From JABURQ01 sp029243145 (GTDB lineage: Bacteria > Planctomycetota > Planctomycetia > Planctomycetales > Planctomycetaceae): a stretch of 64,000 nucleotides of DNA. The stretch is taken from assembly GCA_965660145.1 (NCBI GenBank), contig CBFHYX010000025.1, positions 6,836 through 70,835 of the forward strand. Direction: 5' to 3'. The position numbers were made by a program, and so were the translations under genes. Below the pieces are notes generated by a model, which worked only from the letters and a program-made list of their open reading frames with translations, ran no database searches and was not told where the DNA came from. Positions 52,829 to 63,457 of this stretch are shown here, one piece after another (the first letter of the stretch is position 1; every line of letters starts with the position of its first letter).

Positions 52829-54343
52829 ATGTCGAATCAGGTTCGTTTTGACGGCAACCAGAAGAAAAACCTCGATCTCGAAGGCCGTGTTCCACCACAA
52901 AATCTGGAAGCGGAACGCTGTCTGCTCGGCTGCATCTTGCTGGTGAGCGAATCGCTCGACGAAGTTGGCGAAATCATCCACGTCGATCACTTCTATTCGG
53001 ATGCCCATCAAAAGATTTTCCGTGCGGCTCAAGAATTGTACGAAAAAGGCGCGCAGGGAATCGATGCGGTCACCATTGCCGAAGTTCTCTCAGCTCACAA
53101 TCAACTCGAAGATGTGGGTGGCCCCCCTTATCTTGTCGAATTGATGGAGACTGTTCCCCACGCGGCACATGCTCGCTACTACGCGAACATTGTTCGTGAG
53201 AAATCACTGCAACGTAGTCTGATCTATTCATGCACTGAAGTCTTAAAGGAATGCTACGACTCCAACGTTCCGGTTGCCGATCTCCTCGGCGTCGCGGAAT
53301 CATCGATCTTTCGTATCCTCGAATCGCAGAATATGAATGAGGATATCGACCTCAAGGACATTCTGCTTTCGGCGTGGGATCGCGTGAACGATCGCATGCT
53401 GCAAACCGGAAAAATCACCGGCCTGCAAACGGGATTCAATGATTTTGATACAAAGACTTCTGGTTTTCAGCCGCAAGAGCTTGTGATTCTGGCGGCTCGT
53501 CCGAGTATGGGTAAGACCGCGATGGTCTGTAATATTGCCGAGGGGATTGCCAGGCTTAACGTCAAAAGAGACGAACAGGGTAAACCCATTGGTGGGCGAC
53601 GCGGCGTACTCATGTTCTCATTGGAACAATCCAACCTGGAACTCGCCGAACGGATGATGTGTATCCGTGCAAAGGTTGATGCCGGCAAGGTACGCTCGGG
53701 AGAAATCCGAGACGATCCTGTGGCACAAGACAAGCTGCTCAATGCTATCAACGAACTCAACGATATGCCTGTGTTCATTGACGACCTACCCGGTCGCAAC
53801 ATGATGCAGATCTCGACGATCGCACGCCGCCTCAAACGGCGTCTCCCCGATACTCATCAATGCGAACTCGGCACGATCATTATCGACTACTTACAACTCA
53901 TCGAGCCGGAGGACAAACGGGCGCCGCGTGAACAGCAGATTTCTGCCATCAGTCGACGATTGAAATTTATGGCAAAAGAACTCGATGTTCCCGTGATTGC
54001 GTTGTCACAGTTGAACCGGGGTGTAGAACTCCGCGAAGACAAACGCCCAAAACTCTCAGACCTGCGTGAATCCGGGGCCATCGAACAAGACGCCGACCTG
54101 ATCATGTTCCTGCACCGCCCCGAACAATACGACCCGGAAGACCGCAAAGGGGAAGCGGATTTAATCATCGCCAAACACCGTAGCGGTCCAACGGGAATGG
54201 TCACACTGACATTCCGCAAAGAGTTCATGCGATTCGAGGATTACATCAATCGCGACATCCCGGACGGTGTCTTCTCGGGGCCGGAAACCAACTTCAGCCC
54301 GCCTCCCGACATCGAACCACCCGATCTGAATCAAGGCTTCTGA
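52829..54343 (+). CDS. dnaB: Replicative DNA helicase DnaB
   Basis: The 504-residue protein has the DnaB N-terminal domain (about 15-125: RVPPQNLEAERCLLGCILL; GPPYLVELMETVPHAAHARY) and the RecA-like C-terminal ATPase. Walker A RPSMGKTA is near 228, Walker B TIIIDYLQL near 350, and the DNA-binding loop and arginine finger region (LKFMAKELDVPVIALSQLNR; LSDLRESGAIEQDADLIMFL) follow. It unwinds DNA as a hexamer at the replication fork. The short C-terminal tail is Pro-rich. A terminator separates it from rplI, and it converges on the YXWGXW gene with only 27 bases between stops. Confidence 0.97.
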   Translation: MSNQVRFDGNQKKNLDLEGRVPPQNLEAERCLLGCILLVSESLDEVGEIIHVDHFYSDAHQKIFRAAQELYEKGAQGIDAVTIAEVLSAHNQLEDVGGPPYLVELMETVPHAAHARYYANIVREKSLQRSLIYSCTEVLKECYDSNVPVADLLGVAESSIFRILESQNMNEDIDLKDILLSAWDRVNDRMLQTGKITGLQTGFNDFDTKTSGFQPQELVILAARPSMGKTAMVCNIAEGIARLNVKRDEQGKPIGGRRGVLMFSLEQSNLELAERMMCIRAKVDAGKVRSGEIRDDPVAQDKLLNAINELNDMPVFIDDLPGRNMMQISTIARRLKRRLPDTHQCELGTIIIDYLQLIEPEDKRAPREQQISAISRRLKFMAKELDVPVIALSQLNRGVELREDKRPKLSDLRESGAIEQDADLIMFLHRPEQYDPEDRKGEADLIIAKHRSGPTGMVTLTFRKEFMRFEDYINRDIPDGVFSGPETNFSPPPDIEPPDLNQGF

Positions 54344-54370
54344 AGGACGAGCGTAGATTCTTCTTAGCCA

Positions 54371-56353
54371 TCAATCCTTTTTCTTTTTGGACGACTTCGA
54401 AGACTTATTGGAACTCGAGGGACGTCTGGAAGGCGCCTTTCCCTTCGAGGAATTGCTACTCTTCGGCTTGTTAGCTGAGTTCGATGACGAAGAAGACCTT
54501 TCCGGTTTTTTGTAGTTTTGGGAGGGCTGCTTGTTCTCTCTTGTTGGCAGCTTAATTTCTCGTTTCGGCTCCTGCTTTCTTTGATTGGGCTGCTGAGATT
54601 TTTGACTGGGTAGCCGGATGGTCGGCTGACTTCGATTTCCTGAAGATTGAGATTGCCGACGACGCGCCTCTTCAATCTGCTTTTTCAAAAGGTCTGATCG
54701 ATTATCATTTTCTTTCTTGGGTATATTATTGCGTTGGTCGGCTTCCTTCCGTGCTCGGTCATTGCTTTCTTTCTGAATTTTCTCATTCTGTTCTCGCAGC
54801 CTTTTCAAAGCATCTGACGTGTTGGTATTTCGTCCCGAGTAAGCCGGAGGCTTGGTATTCCCCGGCACAAATCGACTCGAAGGTAAACGCTCATCCTTTT
54901 TATCTTTGCCAGGACTAATGACAACATCACTTCTCCCAGAGCTACCAAGTCTTCCAGAGTTACCAGTTCGCCCCGAACGGTCATCGCTGGACTTCTCTTT
55001 TGTCCGAATATTCAGAGGGCCGATAGTGGTGATTCTTGATCTGGAAGCGTTCGAATCCTTTTGGAATCGTCCATCCAGGCTCTTCGATTTACTCAGTTTT
55101 TTTAAATTTTCCTCATGCTGTTTTTTGAGTTGACGATCTCGATCATTTTTTTGCGCGATTTCTTGCCAACGTTTTTGGTTGTCGTCACCAATACGAACAT
55201 GCGAGCCCAGACCGTCGCCTTTCTTCCAAGAATTTGCGCCTGCCGAAACGAATGCATCTTTGTATTTCCCACTCTTAAAATCATCATCATCACGATGTCG
55301 CTCAGAATGATTTCGTTGATCGTTCCAAGTATGCTTGGGGCGATGATCGGCATGATCGTGATAGTAATCGTGGCGATTTCGATGATGATCGAACCGATCA
55401 CGATGAAACGAAAAGAAAAAGAGCCTCAGTGGATCGTATGAGCGATAGTTGCGACTCGTCCACGAAATGAAGACTCCCGGACGATTGTAATTGTAGTAGT
55501 CACCAAAGCAGTAGTGTCCATAGTTGCGATACACGAACAAATGAGTCGGCAGATAATCCACCCGCGTGATGACATTCGGTGTGTAGCGATAAGTGGGTCC
55601 GGGAACTTGATCGAATTCCACCGGACTGTAAAGCACTCCTCGGTCTTCGAGTGCGTAATCCCAATAACCGTTGGCCACAAGATAGCCCTCGGGTGTCCAT
55701 ACATAACGGAACGGAATCCAGACTCGACCGGCATAAGCGCGCGACCAGAAGCCGGAGTTCCACGAGAAGCCACCCTGATTTTCAATCCAGTGACCGGGGA
55801 CCCAAAAATGTTGAGCCGAAGGAGGCTCTCCCGGATTCTCTTCGCGCGAATCGGGAGGAACTTGAGCCATTAAATAGACTTCACCTTCTTTGACCCAACT
55901 CCCCGAGACCCAGGTATGTCCGCCTTCCACTTCTACCCAGTAACCGGGACTCCAAACCATATTTTCAGGAGCGAGTCGCCAAGTGCCGCTAATCCAAATG
56001 AAACGTTCTTCATCTGGCTCCCAGCCCCAGTAACCAGAAACCCATTGATAAGCACTACTTTCGGGCAACTGATTGGGAGGATACTCTTCAATCGGTTCAG
56101 GAGGAGTTTGTGTGACGATGAATTCACCACCCGATTTCGGCTCGAAGGGTTGCGCAAATGCCTCATGAATGGGTCCGCGCGTTAATTCGGTCTCTTCCGG
56201 CTGAGTACCGGGAACCACAGGCTCTGCCTGAGGTAGAGGCGGTAATGCCTGTTGAGCTGAAAGCGTATGATTGACAGACAAAATCGCAGTGATTGCGAAA
56301 CAAACCAGCATAGTTCTGATCATGTGTAGCTTCCCTGTGAGGCGCATGTTCAT
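54371..56353 (-). CDS. YXWGXW repeat-containing protein with disordered basic C-terminus
   Basis: The protein of about 660 residues has a signal peptide (MIRTMLVCFAITAILSVNHT region). From about 100 to 270 it carries tandem WXXGXW-type repeats (SAYQWVSGYWGWEPDEERFI; WISGTWRLAPENMVWSPGYW; HTWVSGSWVKEGEVYLMAQV). A His/Tyr/Arg-rich middle (HRDRFDHHRNRHDYYHDHAD) follows, and then a long Ser/Lys/Arg/Pro-rich tail ending SSKKKKD, which looks disordered. YXWGXW proteins are found in planctomycetes and related bacteria and are exported; their role is unknown. ATG 56353 has AGGAG about 10 bases upstream; an ATG at 56410 would add 19 residues before the signal. Confidence 0.83.
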   Translation of the reverse strand: MNMRLTGKLHMIRTMLVCFAITAILSVNHTLSAQQALPPLPQAEPVVPGTQPEETELTRGPIHEAFAQPFEPKSGGEFIVTQTPPEPIEEYPPNQLPESSAYQWVSGYWGWEPDEERFIWISGTWRLAPENMVWSPGYWVEVEGGHTWVSGSWVKEGEVYLMAQVPPDSREENPGEPPSAQHFWVPGHWIENQGGFSWNSGFWSRAYAGRVWIPFRYVWTPEGYLVANGYWDYALEDRGVLYSPVEFDQVPGPTYRYTPNVITRVDYLPTHLFVYRNYGHYCFGDYYNYNRPGVFISWTSRNYRSYDPLRLFFFSFHRDRFDHHRNRHDYYHDHADHRPKHTWNDQRNHSERHRDDDDFKSGKYKDAFVSAGANSWKKGDGLGSHVRIGDDNQKRWQEIAQKNDRDRQLKKQHEENLKKLSKSKSLDGRFQKDSNASRSRITTIGPLNIRTKEKSSDDRSGRTGNSGRLGSSGRSDVVISPGKDKKDERLPSSRFVPGNTKPPAYSGRNTNTSDALKRLREQNEKIQKESNDRARKEADQRNNIPKKENDNRSDLLKKQIEEARRRQSQSSGNRSQPTIRLPSQKSQQPNQRKQEPKREIKLPTRENKQPSQNYKKPERSSSSSNSANKPKSSNSSKGKAPSRRPSSSNKSSKSSKKKKD

Positions 56354-56636
56354 CGTGAAAGATCTCCTGATCCCCGCCTGTCTATACGAATTATGTGCAA
56401 TTCTGGACACGAAAAATTCGGGAATCTGAACATTCGCCGATTTCTTCGGTATTTCTGCAGGGATTATCGCACGATTGAGAGTTCACAAGAGTAAACAACA
56501 TCTGAACTTAGTCCCCGGTAACTGTCAGTTTTCTTTTGACCCGAATAGGTCTGAGGAATTAGAATAAAGATCTCACCAATTCCCTCTCGCCCCCCACTGA
56601 CAGCCTCCTCGTCGATAAACACCGGACTCACCCACC

Positions 56637-58985
56637 ATGAGACTTTTCCTCGTTGCTCTTTTGCTCGTTGCCCTTTTGGGTGTGTCTTTGTGTTCCGCGA
56701 CTGTGATCGCACAGCTACCGGCGATTACGAAAATCACGCCTCAAGGGATTGCACCGGGACAAACGACATCCGTAAAAATCAGTGGCGGCAATCTGGAGAA
56801 TGTCAAAGATTTTTCGGTATCGATACCTGCTTTGGAAATCGTGAAGCTCACTCCAGAAGTCGAACAGAAACCGAACGAACTCTCGTGCGACCTCACCATC
56901 CCGGAAAACACACCCAATGGAATACACTCCCTGAGAGTCTTGACCGACAAAGGTGTCTCACAACCCTCACTGATCGTCATTGATACTCTTCCCGTCGTCG
57001 CGCATACCAATCAGAATAAAGCTCCCGAATCTGCACAGTCGATTCCTGCTGTCTGTACAGTCGAAGGGCACGTCGACACCCTCTCCAAGTTGTACTTCCG
57101 GTTTCCCGGAAAAACGAATCAGCCTTTTTCATTGGAAGTCCAAGCCAGACGCTTGGGCTCACCACTCGATCCCATCGTCAGGCTTTTTGATCCAAACGGT
57201 CGCGAGCTGACCTGGAGTGATGATGAGCCCGGCATGCAAGGTGACTGCTGGTTGCAGACGACTCTTCCCGCCGATGGTGAATACACAATTGAACTGGCCG
57301 ATATCCGTTATCAAGGTGGCGGCAATCATCGATTTCGTTTACGAATTGGCCATTTCGCCGTCTTCACATCAGCCTACCCGATGATCTTCCAGAGCCCTGA
57401 AACGGCAGACTCCTCAGGAGAAATGAGTTCTGCCGACATCATTCTTGGTGAATTCGTTCAGGAAACTTCCGTTCCCAAAAACCTGTTCATGGGCATGGAA
57501 AACAATGCGGCAACAATTTGGGAGTATCCCAAGTTGGCTACAAAAATTGATCGCCCGGTTCTGAAAGACTCCCTGTGGCCCGTCATCGGATATAGCCCTC
57601 ACCCGCAAGTTCTGGAAACAGAACCCAATAACACTGCCGAACAATCACACCGCGTTGAACTAGGACACGGCATTAACGGGCGTTCCGACCAACCGGGCGA
57701 CATCGATCGATTTATTTTCGCAGCGAAAAAAGGCCAGAAATTCACATTTAATGCGATCACCCGTTCTGCCGGCTCACCGACCGATTTGACTCTACGAATT
57801 CTGAAACCAGATGGCGGGCAACTGGCGGTTGCCGAAGATACCGGCCTCACCGATGGACAAGTCGATGTCACCTTCCCTGCCGACGGAGATTACACTCTCG
57901 AAGTTCGCGATCTGCACAAACGCGGGGGAAAAGAATTTACCTGGCACGTCAGCGTGATCGAAACCAAACCGGGATTCACTCTCACCGCTGCCGAAGACAC
58001 TCTCAACATTCCCGCCGGGGGAACTGTCGCCGTTCAGGTCAATGCGCAGAGAAAAGGATATGGCGGACCGATTCAGGTTTCAGCGGCTGACCTGCCTGCT
58101 GGAGTGACCGCTCATTCGACCATCATTGGTCCCGGTCGAAATGATGCTATCCTGACTCTCAAGACATCCAAAGATGCCAAACTGGACGCTTTGGATGTTG
58201 TTCCACGAATCACTGGGACGGCAGATATTAGTGGAAAACCATTTGTGGCCGTCGCGTCACTCCACGATCATCTCAAAGCCTCGATGAACAACGCCCCTTG
58301 GCCGTCGCGAAATTTGATTCATTCTTACGCAGCAGCCGTGACCACACCGGCCCCCGTCAACTTGCGAATTGAGCCAGCAGAAGTCGTCTTCGGGCAGAAT
58401 CTTTCGGCCAAGTTCAAAGTGATCGCCGAACGGACGGAAGGTTGGGATGCTGATATCGTATTGGCCATCAATCCCGCGAAGAACGGGTTGCCCGGCAACA
58501 TCACTCTGGCCCCTCAACCGATCAAAAAGGGATCGAATGAAATCGAGCTGACGGTTGTTGCGAACGACAAAGCCGCGTTGGGCGATTTTACGATTGCTCT
58601 CACCGGAACTATCAAAAAAGAGAAGACAACCAGCGTGCAGCCGACTCCCGGTTTGACCATCAAACTTCAAGCTCCCATGACGATTGCCGTGGAACCAGCG
58701 GGAGGAAACATTACCAAGGGAGGCGAACTAAAACTGAAAGCGACCATCAGTCGGAACCCGGCTCTGGCCGCTCCCGTCACACTGACCGCCGTCAATTTAC
58801 CCGCCGGAGTGACCGCTGAAGCCGTCACGATCCCTGCCGATCAAACAGAAGTAGAATTCGTCTTGAAAGCAGCCGCAGATGCTGCCAATGCCGATGTAAA
58901 AAACCTGCAAATCAAAGCCGATGCAAAAGTCGGTGATAAAACATTCAGCGCGATTACCGGAAATCTTTCACTGAAAGTGGAGTAA
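56637..58985 (+). CDS. Exported pre-peptidase C-terminal (PPC) domain protein
   Basis: The 782-residue protein has a signal peptide (about 1-26, ending VIAQ). An IPT/TIG-like domain (KITPQGIAPGQTTSVKISGG) lies at about 30-115. Two PPC-like domains follow, at about 140-245 (DGEYTIELADIRYQGGGNHR) and 320-430 (EPNNTAEQSHRVELGHGING; DIDRFIFAAKKGQKFTFNAI; DGDYTLEVRDLHKRGGKEFT). Further Ig-like beta domains run to the end (FTLTAAEDTLNIPAGGTVAV; VTLTAVNLPAGVTAEAVTIP). No protease domain is present. Such proteins are common before DUF1549/DUF1553 genes in planctomycetes, as here, and probably bind surface glycans or partner proteins. The next gene starts about 113 bases downstream. Confidence 0.85.
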   Translation: MRLFLVALLLVALLGVSLCSATVIAQLPAITKITPQGIAPGQTTSVKISGGNLENVKDFSVSIPALEIVKLTPEVEQKPNELSCDLTIPENTPNGIHSLRVLTDKGVSQPSLIVIDTLPVVAHTNQNKAPESAQSIPAVCTVEGHVDTLSKLYFRFPGKTNQPFSLEVQARRLGSPLDPIVRLFDPNGRELTWSDDEPGMQGDCWLQTTLPADGEYTIELADIRYQGGGNHRFRLRIGHFAVFTSAYPMIFQSPETADSSGEMSSADIILGEFVQETSVPKNLFMGMENNAATIWEYPKLATKIDRPVLKDSLWPVIGYSPHPQVLETEPNNTAEQSHRVELGHGINGRSDQPGDIDRFIFAAKKGQKFTFNAITRSAGSPTDLTLRILKPDGGQLAVAEDTGLTDGQVDVTFPADGDYTLEVRDLHKRGGKEFTWHVSVIETKPGFTLTAAEDTLNIPAGGTVAVQVNAQRKGYGGPIQVSAADLPAGVTAHSTIIGPGRNDAILTLKTSKDAKLDALDVVPRITGTADISGKPFVAVASLHDHLKASMNNAPWPSRNLIHSYAAAVTTPAPVNLRIEPAEVVFGQNLSAKFKVIAERTEGWDADIVLAINPAKNGLPGNITLAPQPIKKGSNEIELTVVANDKAALGDFTIALTGTIKKEKTTSVQPTPGLTIKLQAPMTIAVEPAGGNITKGGELKLKATISRNPALAAPVTLTAVNLPAGVTAEAVTIPADQTEVEFVLKAAADAANADVKNLQIKADAKVGDKTFSAITGNLSLKVE

Positions 58986-59098
58986 TCACAAACTCTTGTT
59001 CCATCAGCAGTTTTGTGCGTTACAATTAAACACATAGATATGTTGATGCGTCCTGCCTCATAAAATCCTACCCGACTGACGTCACTGGAGTGACTAAG

Positions 59099-61525
59099 AT
59101 GCGACTGAATACTTTCCTCGCTTTTTTCTGCCTGTTGTTCTCTGCCGGAATCGGTTCTGCCGAGACCAAGGCAACCGGGCTCTCCCTACATCCTGCAGAA
59201 TTTGAATTGCTGGATGCTCGCAGCCGTCAACAACTGGTTCTCACGGGAACTTTTGAAGATGACACGGTTCGTGATTTAACGCATAAGGCAACTTACGTCA
59301 GTAGCGACCCGGCCATCGTCAAAGTGGAACAGGGAATCGTCATTCCAACGGGAACCGGATCAGCCACTGTGACGGCAGAGATCGGTGCATTGAAAACCAC
59401 GACCACTGTCACCGTCAAACAAATCGACGCCCAACGCCCGGTCAGTTTCCAGAATGAAACACTCGCAGCGCTCACCAAATCTGGTTGCAACATGGGAGCA
59501 TGCCACGGCTCACCCTCTGGCAAAGGTGGCTTTCGATTATCACTTCGCGGCTACGATCCGCCACTCGATATTCTCACTCTTCGAAGTGAATCTTACGCTC
59601 GACGTACCAATGTGATGGAACCGGATGCCTCGTTGATTCTTCGCAAGCCGTTAATGGAAGTTTCTCACGCAGGCGGACGACGTTTGAGAACGGGAGACGC
59701 TTCCCACACCGTTTTGCGAACCTGGATTGCAGAGGGATTGAAACTCGACGCCAAAGAAGTACCCACGTTACAAAAGATTGAAGTCTTCCCCCGTCAGCGT
59801 GTCTTAAATCAACCGGCTGAAAAACAACAGCTCACTGTCACGGGAACATTCAGTGATGGATCGAAGCGAGACCTCACTGCTCTCACCGTCTTCTCATCAT
59901 CGAATGAAAACGTGGCAGGTGTCGATGAATTAGGTCTCGTCGAAAAAACAGGTCGAGGTGAGAGCGCCATCCTCGCACGCTATCTCGACAAAATGGACAC
60001 TAGCTATCTCACATTCCTGGAAGAAGTTCCCGGCTTCGCCTGGAACAATCCTGCAGAACATAACTTCATTGATCAAATTGCCTTCTCCAAAATGAAGCAA
60101 TTGCAGATTCTTCCTTCCGAAATTTGCAACGATGAAGAGTTTCTTCGTCGAGCCACACTCGACGGCATCGGGCGTCTCCCGTCGATCTCAGAAACTCAGG
60201 CATTCCTGAATGACGAATCGCCCGACAAGCGAAACCGCCTGATTGATAGGCTCCTCGATTCTGAAGATTACGCCACCTTCTGGACGCTCAAATGGTCCGA
60301 CGTTTTACGAGCCAACTCGAAAAAGCTGAAACCGACCGGCGTTCACAAATTCAATCGCTGGTTGTTTGAATCGGTTCGTACCGACAAACCGCTCGATCAA
60401 CTTGCTCAAGAGTTACTGACCGCTCGTGGCAGCACCAACATCAATCCCGCCGCCAACTACTGGCGAGCAAGTCGCGATCCGCTTGATGCCACCGAAACCA
60501 CCGCACAACTGTTTCTCGGCATCCGCATTCAATGTGCAAAGTGTCATAATCACCCCTTCGAGCGTTGGTCGCAAGACAACTATTACGGCATCGCTGCCGC
60601 CTTCGCTCGTATCGGACGTAAAGACGGTGCTGGCGTCGAAGAAGAAATTATCTTCACTCAGAATTCGGGTGAAGTGAAACAGCCACGCACCGGCGAGACT
60701 ATGAAAGTCCATCTGTTGCTCAAAGGCGATGTTGATGTTCCGGCAGAAGAAGACCGCCGCGAAGTCTTCGCCGACTGGCTCACCTCGGAAGAAAACCCAT
60801 TCTTTGCGAAAGCGACCGTCAACCGAATTTGGGGACACCTCCTCGGACGTGGCATCGTCGAACCGGTCGATGACTTCCGTGATTCCAACCCGCCATCAAA
60901 CACCGAACTTCTCAACACTCTCTCTAAGAAATTCGCCGAAAATAACTTCTCACAGAAATGGGCCATCCGCACGATCATGCAATCACGGCTCTACCAACTC
61001 AGTTCCAAAAAGAACCAGTTCAACGCTGAGGATGAAATCTACAACTCCCATGCCTCCACACGACTTCTCTCTGCGGAGCAACTTCTTGACGCGATCTGTC
61101 AGGTGACCGATGTCCCCGAGAAATTCGCCGGCGTACCGGTCGGTATGAGAGCCACCCAACTTGCCGACCCTCCCGCCAATCATTACTTCCTAAAAATCTT
61201 TGGCCAACCTCAACGCGAGATGGCGTGCGAATGCGAACGGTCGGATGAATCAAACCTCTCACAAGCCTTACAAATGATCAACGGCCCCGTTGTTCACAAC
61301 AAACTGCGTGACAGTAAAGGTCGCATCGCCAAAATGATGGCCGAAAAGAAATCTGACGAAGAGATCATTACGACTCTCTATCTCTCTGCCGTCGCTCGAC
61401 CTCCCGCAGAAGCAGAGATGGCGGCGGCGAAAGCTCACATCGCCAATTCGGAAGACCGCAAGCTGGCGATGGAAGATGTCGGCTGGGCCATCCTGAACTC
61501 GAAAGAGTTTCTGTTTCAACACTGA
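59099..61525 (+). CDS. DUF1549/DUF1553 protein with bacterial Ig-like (BIG2) domains
   Basis: The protein of about 808 residues has a signal peptide (about 1-20), a BIG2 domain at about 22-112 and a segment near 126 with GCNMGACHGSPSGKGGFRLS. A second Ig-like domain covers about 215-305. DUF1549 lies at about 320-500 (FLRRATLDGIGRLPSISETQ; CAKCHNHPFERWSQDNYYG near 479), and DUF1553 at about 550-800 (ATVNRIWGHLLGRGIVEPVD; CECERSDESNLSQALQMING). The motif CAKCH is a haem-type site; CNMGACH has wider spacing. ATG 59099 follows GGAG by eight bases; GTG 59090 is the alternative. It pairs with the PPC-domain gene upstream, a frequent planctomycete arrangement. Function unknown. Confidence 0.92.
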   Translation: MRLNTFLAFFCLLFSAGIGSAETKATGLSLHPAEFELLDARSRQQLVLTGTFEDDTVRDLTHKATYVSSDPAIVKVEQGIVIPTGTGSATVTAEIGALKTTTTVTVKQIDAQRPVSFQNETLAALTKSGCNMGACHGSPSGKGGFRLSLRGYDPPLDILTLRSESYARRTNVMEPDASLILRKPLMEVSHAGGRRLRTGDASHTVLRTWIAEGLKLDAKEVPTLQKIEVFPRQRVLNQPAEKQQLTVTGTFSDGSKRDLTALTVFSSSNENVAGVDELGLVEKTGRGESAILARYLDKMDTSYLTFLEEVPGFAWNNPAEHNFIDQIAFSKMKQLQILPSEICNDEEFLRRATLDGIGRLPSISETQAFLNDESPDKRNRLIDRLLDSEDYATFWTLKWSDVLRANSKKLKPTGVHKFNRWLFESVRTDKPLDQLAQELLTARGSTNINPAANYWRASRDPLDATETTAQLFLGIRIQCAKCHNHPFERWSQDNYYGIAAAFARIGRKDGAGVEEEIIFTQNSGEVKQPRTGETMKVHLLLKGDVDVPAEEDRREVFADWLTSEENPFFAKATVNRIWGHLLGRGIVEPVDDFRDSNPPSNTELLNTLSKKFAENNFSQKWAIRTIMQSRLYQLSSKKNQFNAEDEIYNSHASTRLLSAEQLLDAICQVTDVPEKFAGVPVGMRATQLADPPANHYFLKIFGQPQREMACECERSDESNLSQALQMINGPVVHNKLRDSKGRIAKMMAEKKSDEEIITTLYLSAVARPPAEAEMAAAKAHIANSEDRKLAMEDVGWAILNSKEFLFQH

Positions 61526-61708
61526 GTGTGAGAGAAATAAACGATATCCCATTTCGTAGACCGAGACTCGTTCCAGAATCGCTGTTTTATTGGGCTACGC
61601 AACAAACCTCAAAGTAACTCTGTGTACTCTCAAGAGAACGCATTACTCCACAGTCCCCCTTTCGGTTAAGATAAACGCTTCATTAGGAAGTCCAACCGGA
61701 GGTCGCTC

Positions 61709-63118
61709 ATGCGTTTAACGATTCTCGCTGTTTGTCTTTCATTTGTCTCCCTTCCACTACACGCTGCCGACCGTCCAAACGTGATTCTCGTCTTCATTGA
61801 CGACATGGGATGGGCCGACTTCTCCTCCTTCGGTAACACCGAGGCACAAACTCCCCACATCGACCGGCTGGCATCAGAAGGGATTGCCTTCGAGCAATTT
61901 TACGTCAACTCGCCCATTTGTTCTCCGTCGCGCGTCGCCATCTCTACCGGCCAATACCCACAACGCTGGGACATTACCTCGTATCTCAACAATCGCAAAG
62001 ACAACGCACGTCGAGGCATCGCCAATTGGCTCGACCTCAAAGCCCCCATGTTGGCAAACATCCTGAACGACTCCGGTTACGCCACCGGTCATTTCGGGAA
62101 ATGGCATATGGGCGGACAACGAGACATCCACGAAGCACCACTCATTACCGAATATGGATTCGACGAATCCATCACCAATTTTGAAGGCCTGGGGGCCAGA
62201 GTTCTCCCCCTTAAGTACACTCCCAACAAACAAAAACCAATCCCCCACAATCTCGGTTCCGATACCCTCGGCCACGGACCGGTCATCTGGCACGACCGAG
62301 CTTATGTCACCGAAAAGTTTGTGGAATCTGCGACCGTCTTTTTGAATTTCTCTGCCAGTCAGGACCAGCCTTTCTATCTGAACCTGTGGCCCGATGACGT
62401 TCATACTCCCATGCATCCACCGCTCGACTTATGGGGAGATGGCAGCAATCGGCACTTGTATCTCAAAGTCCTGGAAACAATGGATCAGCAACTTGGCGTG
62501 CTCTTCGACACAGTCCACAGCAATCCGAAACTTCGCGACAACACCATCATTTTGGTCTGTTCCGATAACGGCCCAGAAGTCGGTTTTGGTTCCGCAGGAC
62601 ACCTGAAAGGCCACAAAGCCACTCTCTACGAAGGGGGCATCCGCTCATCGCTCATCGTCTGGGCACCGGGACTCATGCCAAAAGTGGCACAAGGCACACG
62701 CAACAAAACCTCCGTCTTCTCAGCCATCGATCTGACTCCTTCATTACTGGAGATCACCGGCACACCTACTCCTAACGAGACGCAATTTGATGGCGAGAAT
62801 CTGGCCAGCACATTGTTGGGAAAAGAACAGAAGTCGCGACAAGCCCCACTTTACTTCCGTCGTCCCCCCGACCGTAAGACGTTCCGACATTACAAAAATC
62901 TGCCCGACTTGGCAGTCCGCAGCGGAGACTGGAAACTCTACTGCGATTACGACGGCAACAACCCTCGGCTCTTCAATTTGAAACTCGACCCTTCGGAAGA
63001 GACGAACGTCGCTAACGACAATCTCGCAGTCGTTGAGAAATTGCTTCCCGGACTCGTCACTTGGAACAAATCGATGCCCGGCGACAACGGCGAAATGTTG
63101 GGCGGGAAGGCGAAGTAA
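61709..63118 (+). CDS. Sulfatase
   Basis: The 469-residue protein has a signal peptide (about 1-20) and a full type I sulfatase domain. NVILVFIDDMGWADFSSFGN starts near residue 24, and CSPSR at Cys71 is the formylglycine site. GHFGKWHMGG is near 132, FYLNLWPDDVHTPMHPP near 216 and LVCSDNGPEVGFGSAGHLKG near 291. All metal-binding residues seem present. It probably acts on sulfated glycans in the periplasm or outside. It follows the DUF1549/1553 gene by about 180 bases. A weak hairpin lies just after the stop. Confidence 0.93.
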   Translation: MRLTILAVCLSFVSLPLHAADRPNVILVFIDDMGWADFSSFGNTEAQTPHIDRLASEGIAFEQFYVNSPICSPSRVAISTGQYPQRWDITSYLNNRKDNARRGIANWLDLKAPMLANILNDSGYATGHFGKWHMGGQRDIHEAPLITEYGFDESITNFEGLGARVLPLKYTPNKQKPIPHNLGSDTLGHGPVIWHDRAYVTEKFVESATVFLNFSASQDQPFYLNLWPDDVHTPMHPPLDLWGDGSNRHLYLKVLETMDQQLGVLFDTVHSNPKLRDNTIILVCSDNGPEVGFGSAGHLKGHKATLYEGGIRSSLIVWAPGLMPKVAQGTRNKTSVFSAIDLTPSLLEITGTPTPNETQFDGENLASTLLGKEQKSRQAPLYFRRPPDRKTFRHYKNLPDLAVRSGDWKLYCDYDGNNPRLFNLKLDPSEETNVANDNLAVVEKLLPGLVTWNKSMPGDNGEMLGGKAK

Positions 63119-63142
63119 CACAAACACTTCTATTTGTGATTT
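63119..63142 (+). terminator. Weak hairpin after sulfatase gene
   Basis: A six-base stem pairs CACAAA (63119-63124) with TTTGTG (63133-63138), followed by ATTTT. It is short and AT-rich, so function is uncertain. Confidence 0.3.
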
Positions 63143-63181
63143 TGCAACATTCGATTACTCTTCGATTTAAAGGAGTAAATA

Positions 63182-63457
63182 ATGATGCCAATGCAAGATC
63201 ATCATTTCTTAATATGCAGCTTGTTTCTCTTCATCTGTTGTGGATGCAGTGATCAGGTGACTTGCCTCGAAACAGTACAGACACAGACTGCGCCAATATC
63301 TTCTGTTTCCCAAGCCTCGAAGCAACCTGAAGAGATAGACCTGTTCGTAGGACAAACGGTCGATGATGTCAAAAAACAGTTGTCATTGACCCCTACAGCT
63401 CCGTTGTTACGGATCAGGCTGTCAGTGTCGTATGCCAGCTTTGAAGCACTGCCCTGA
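63182..63457 (+). pseudogene. Lipoprotein gene cut at about codon 76
   Basis: The ORF of 91 codons begins well: AAAGGAG lies seven bases upstream of the ATG, the signal peptide ends in a lipobox (ICCGC, Cys22), and a plausible mature part reads EEIDLFVGQTVDDVKKQL. From about codon 77 (63410) the sequence is instead the antisense of a DUF1592-type gene fragment, and the frame ends by chance at 63457. The original C-terminal part is therefore lost. Both genes are broken at the same point, indicating one rearrangement. Confidence 0.65.
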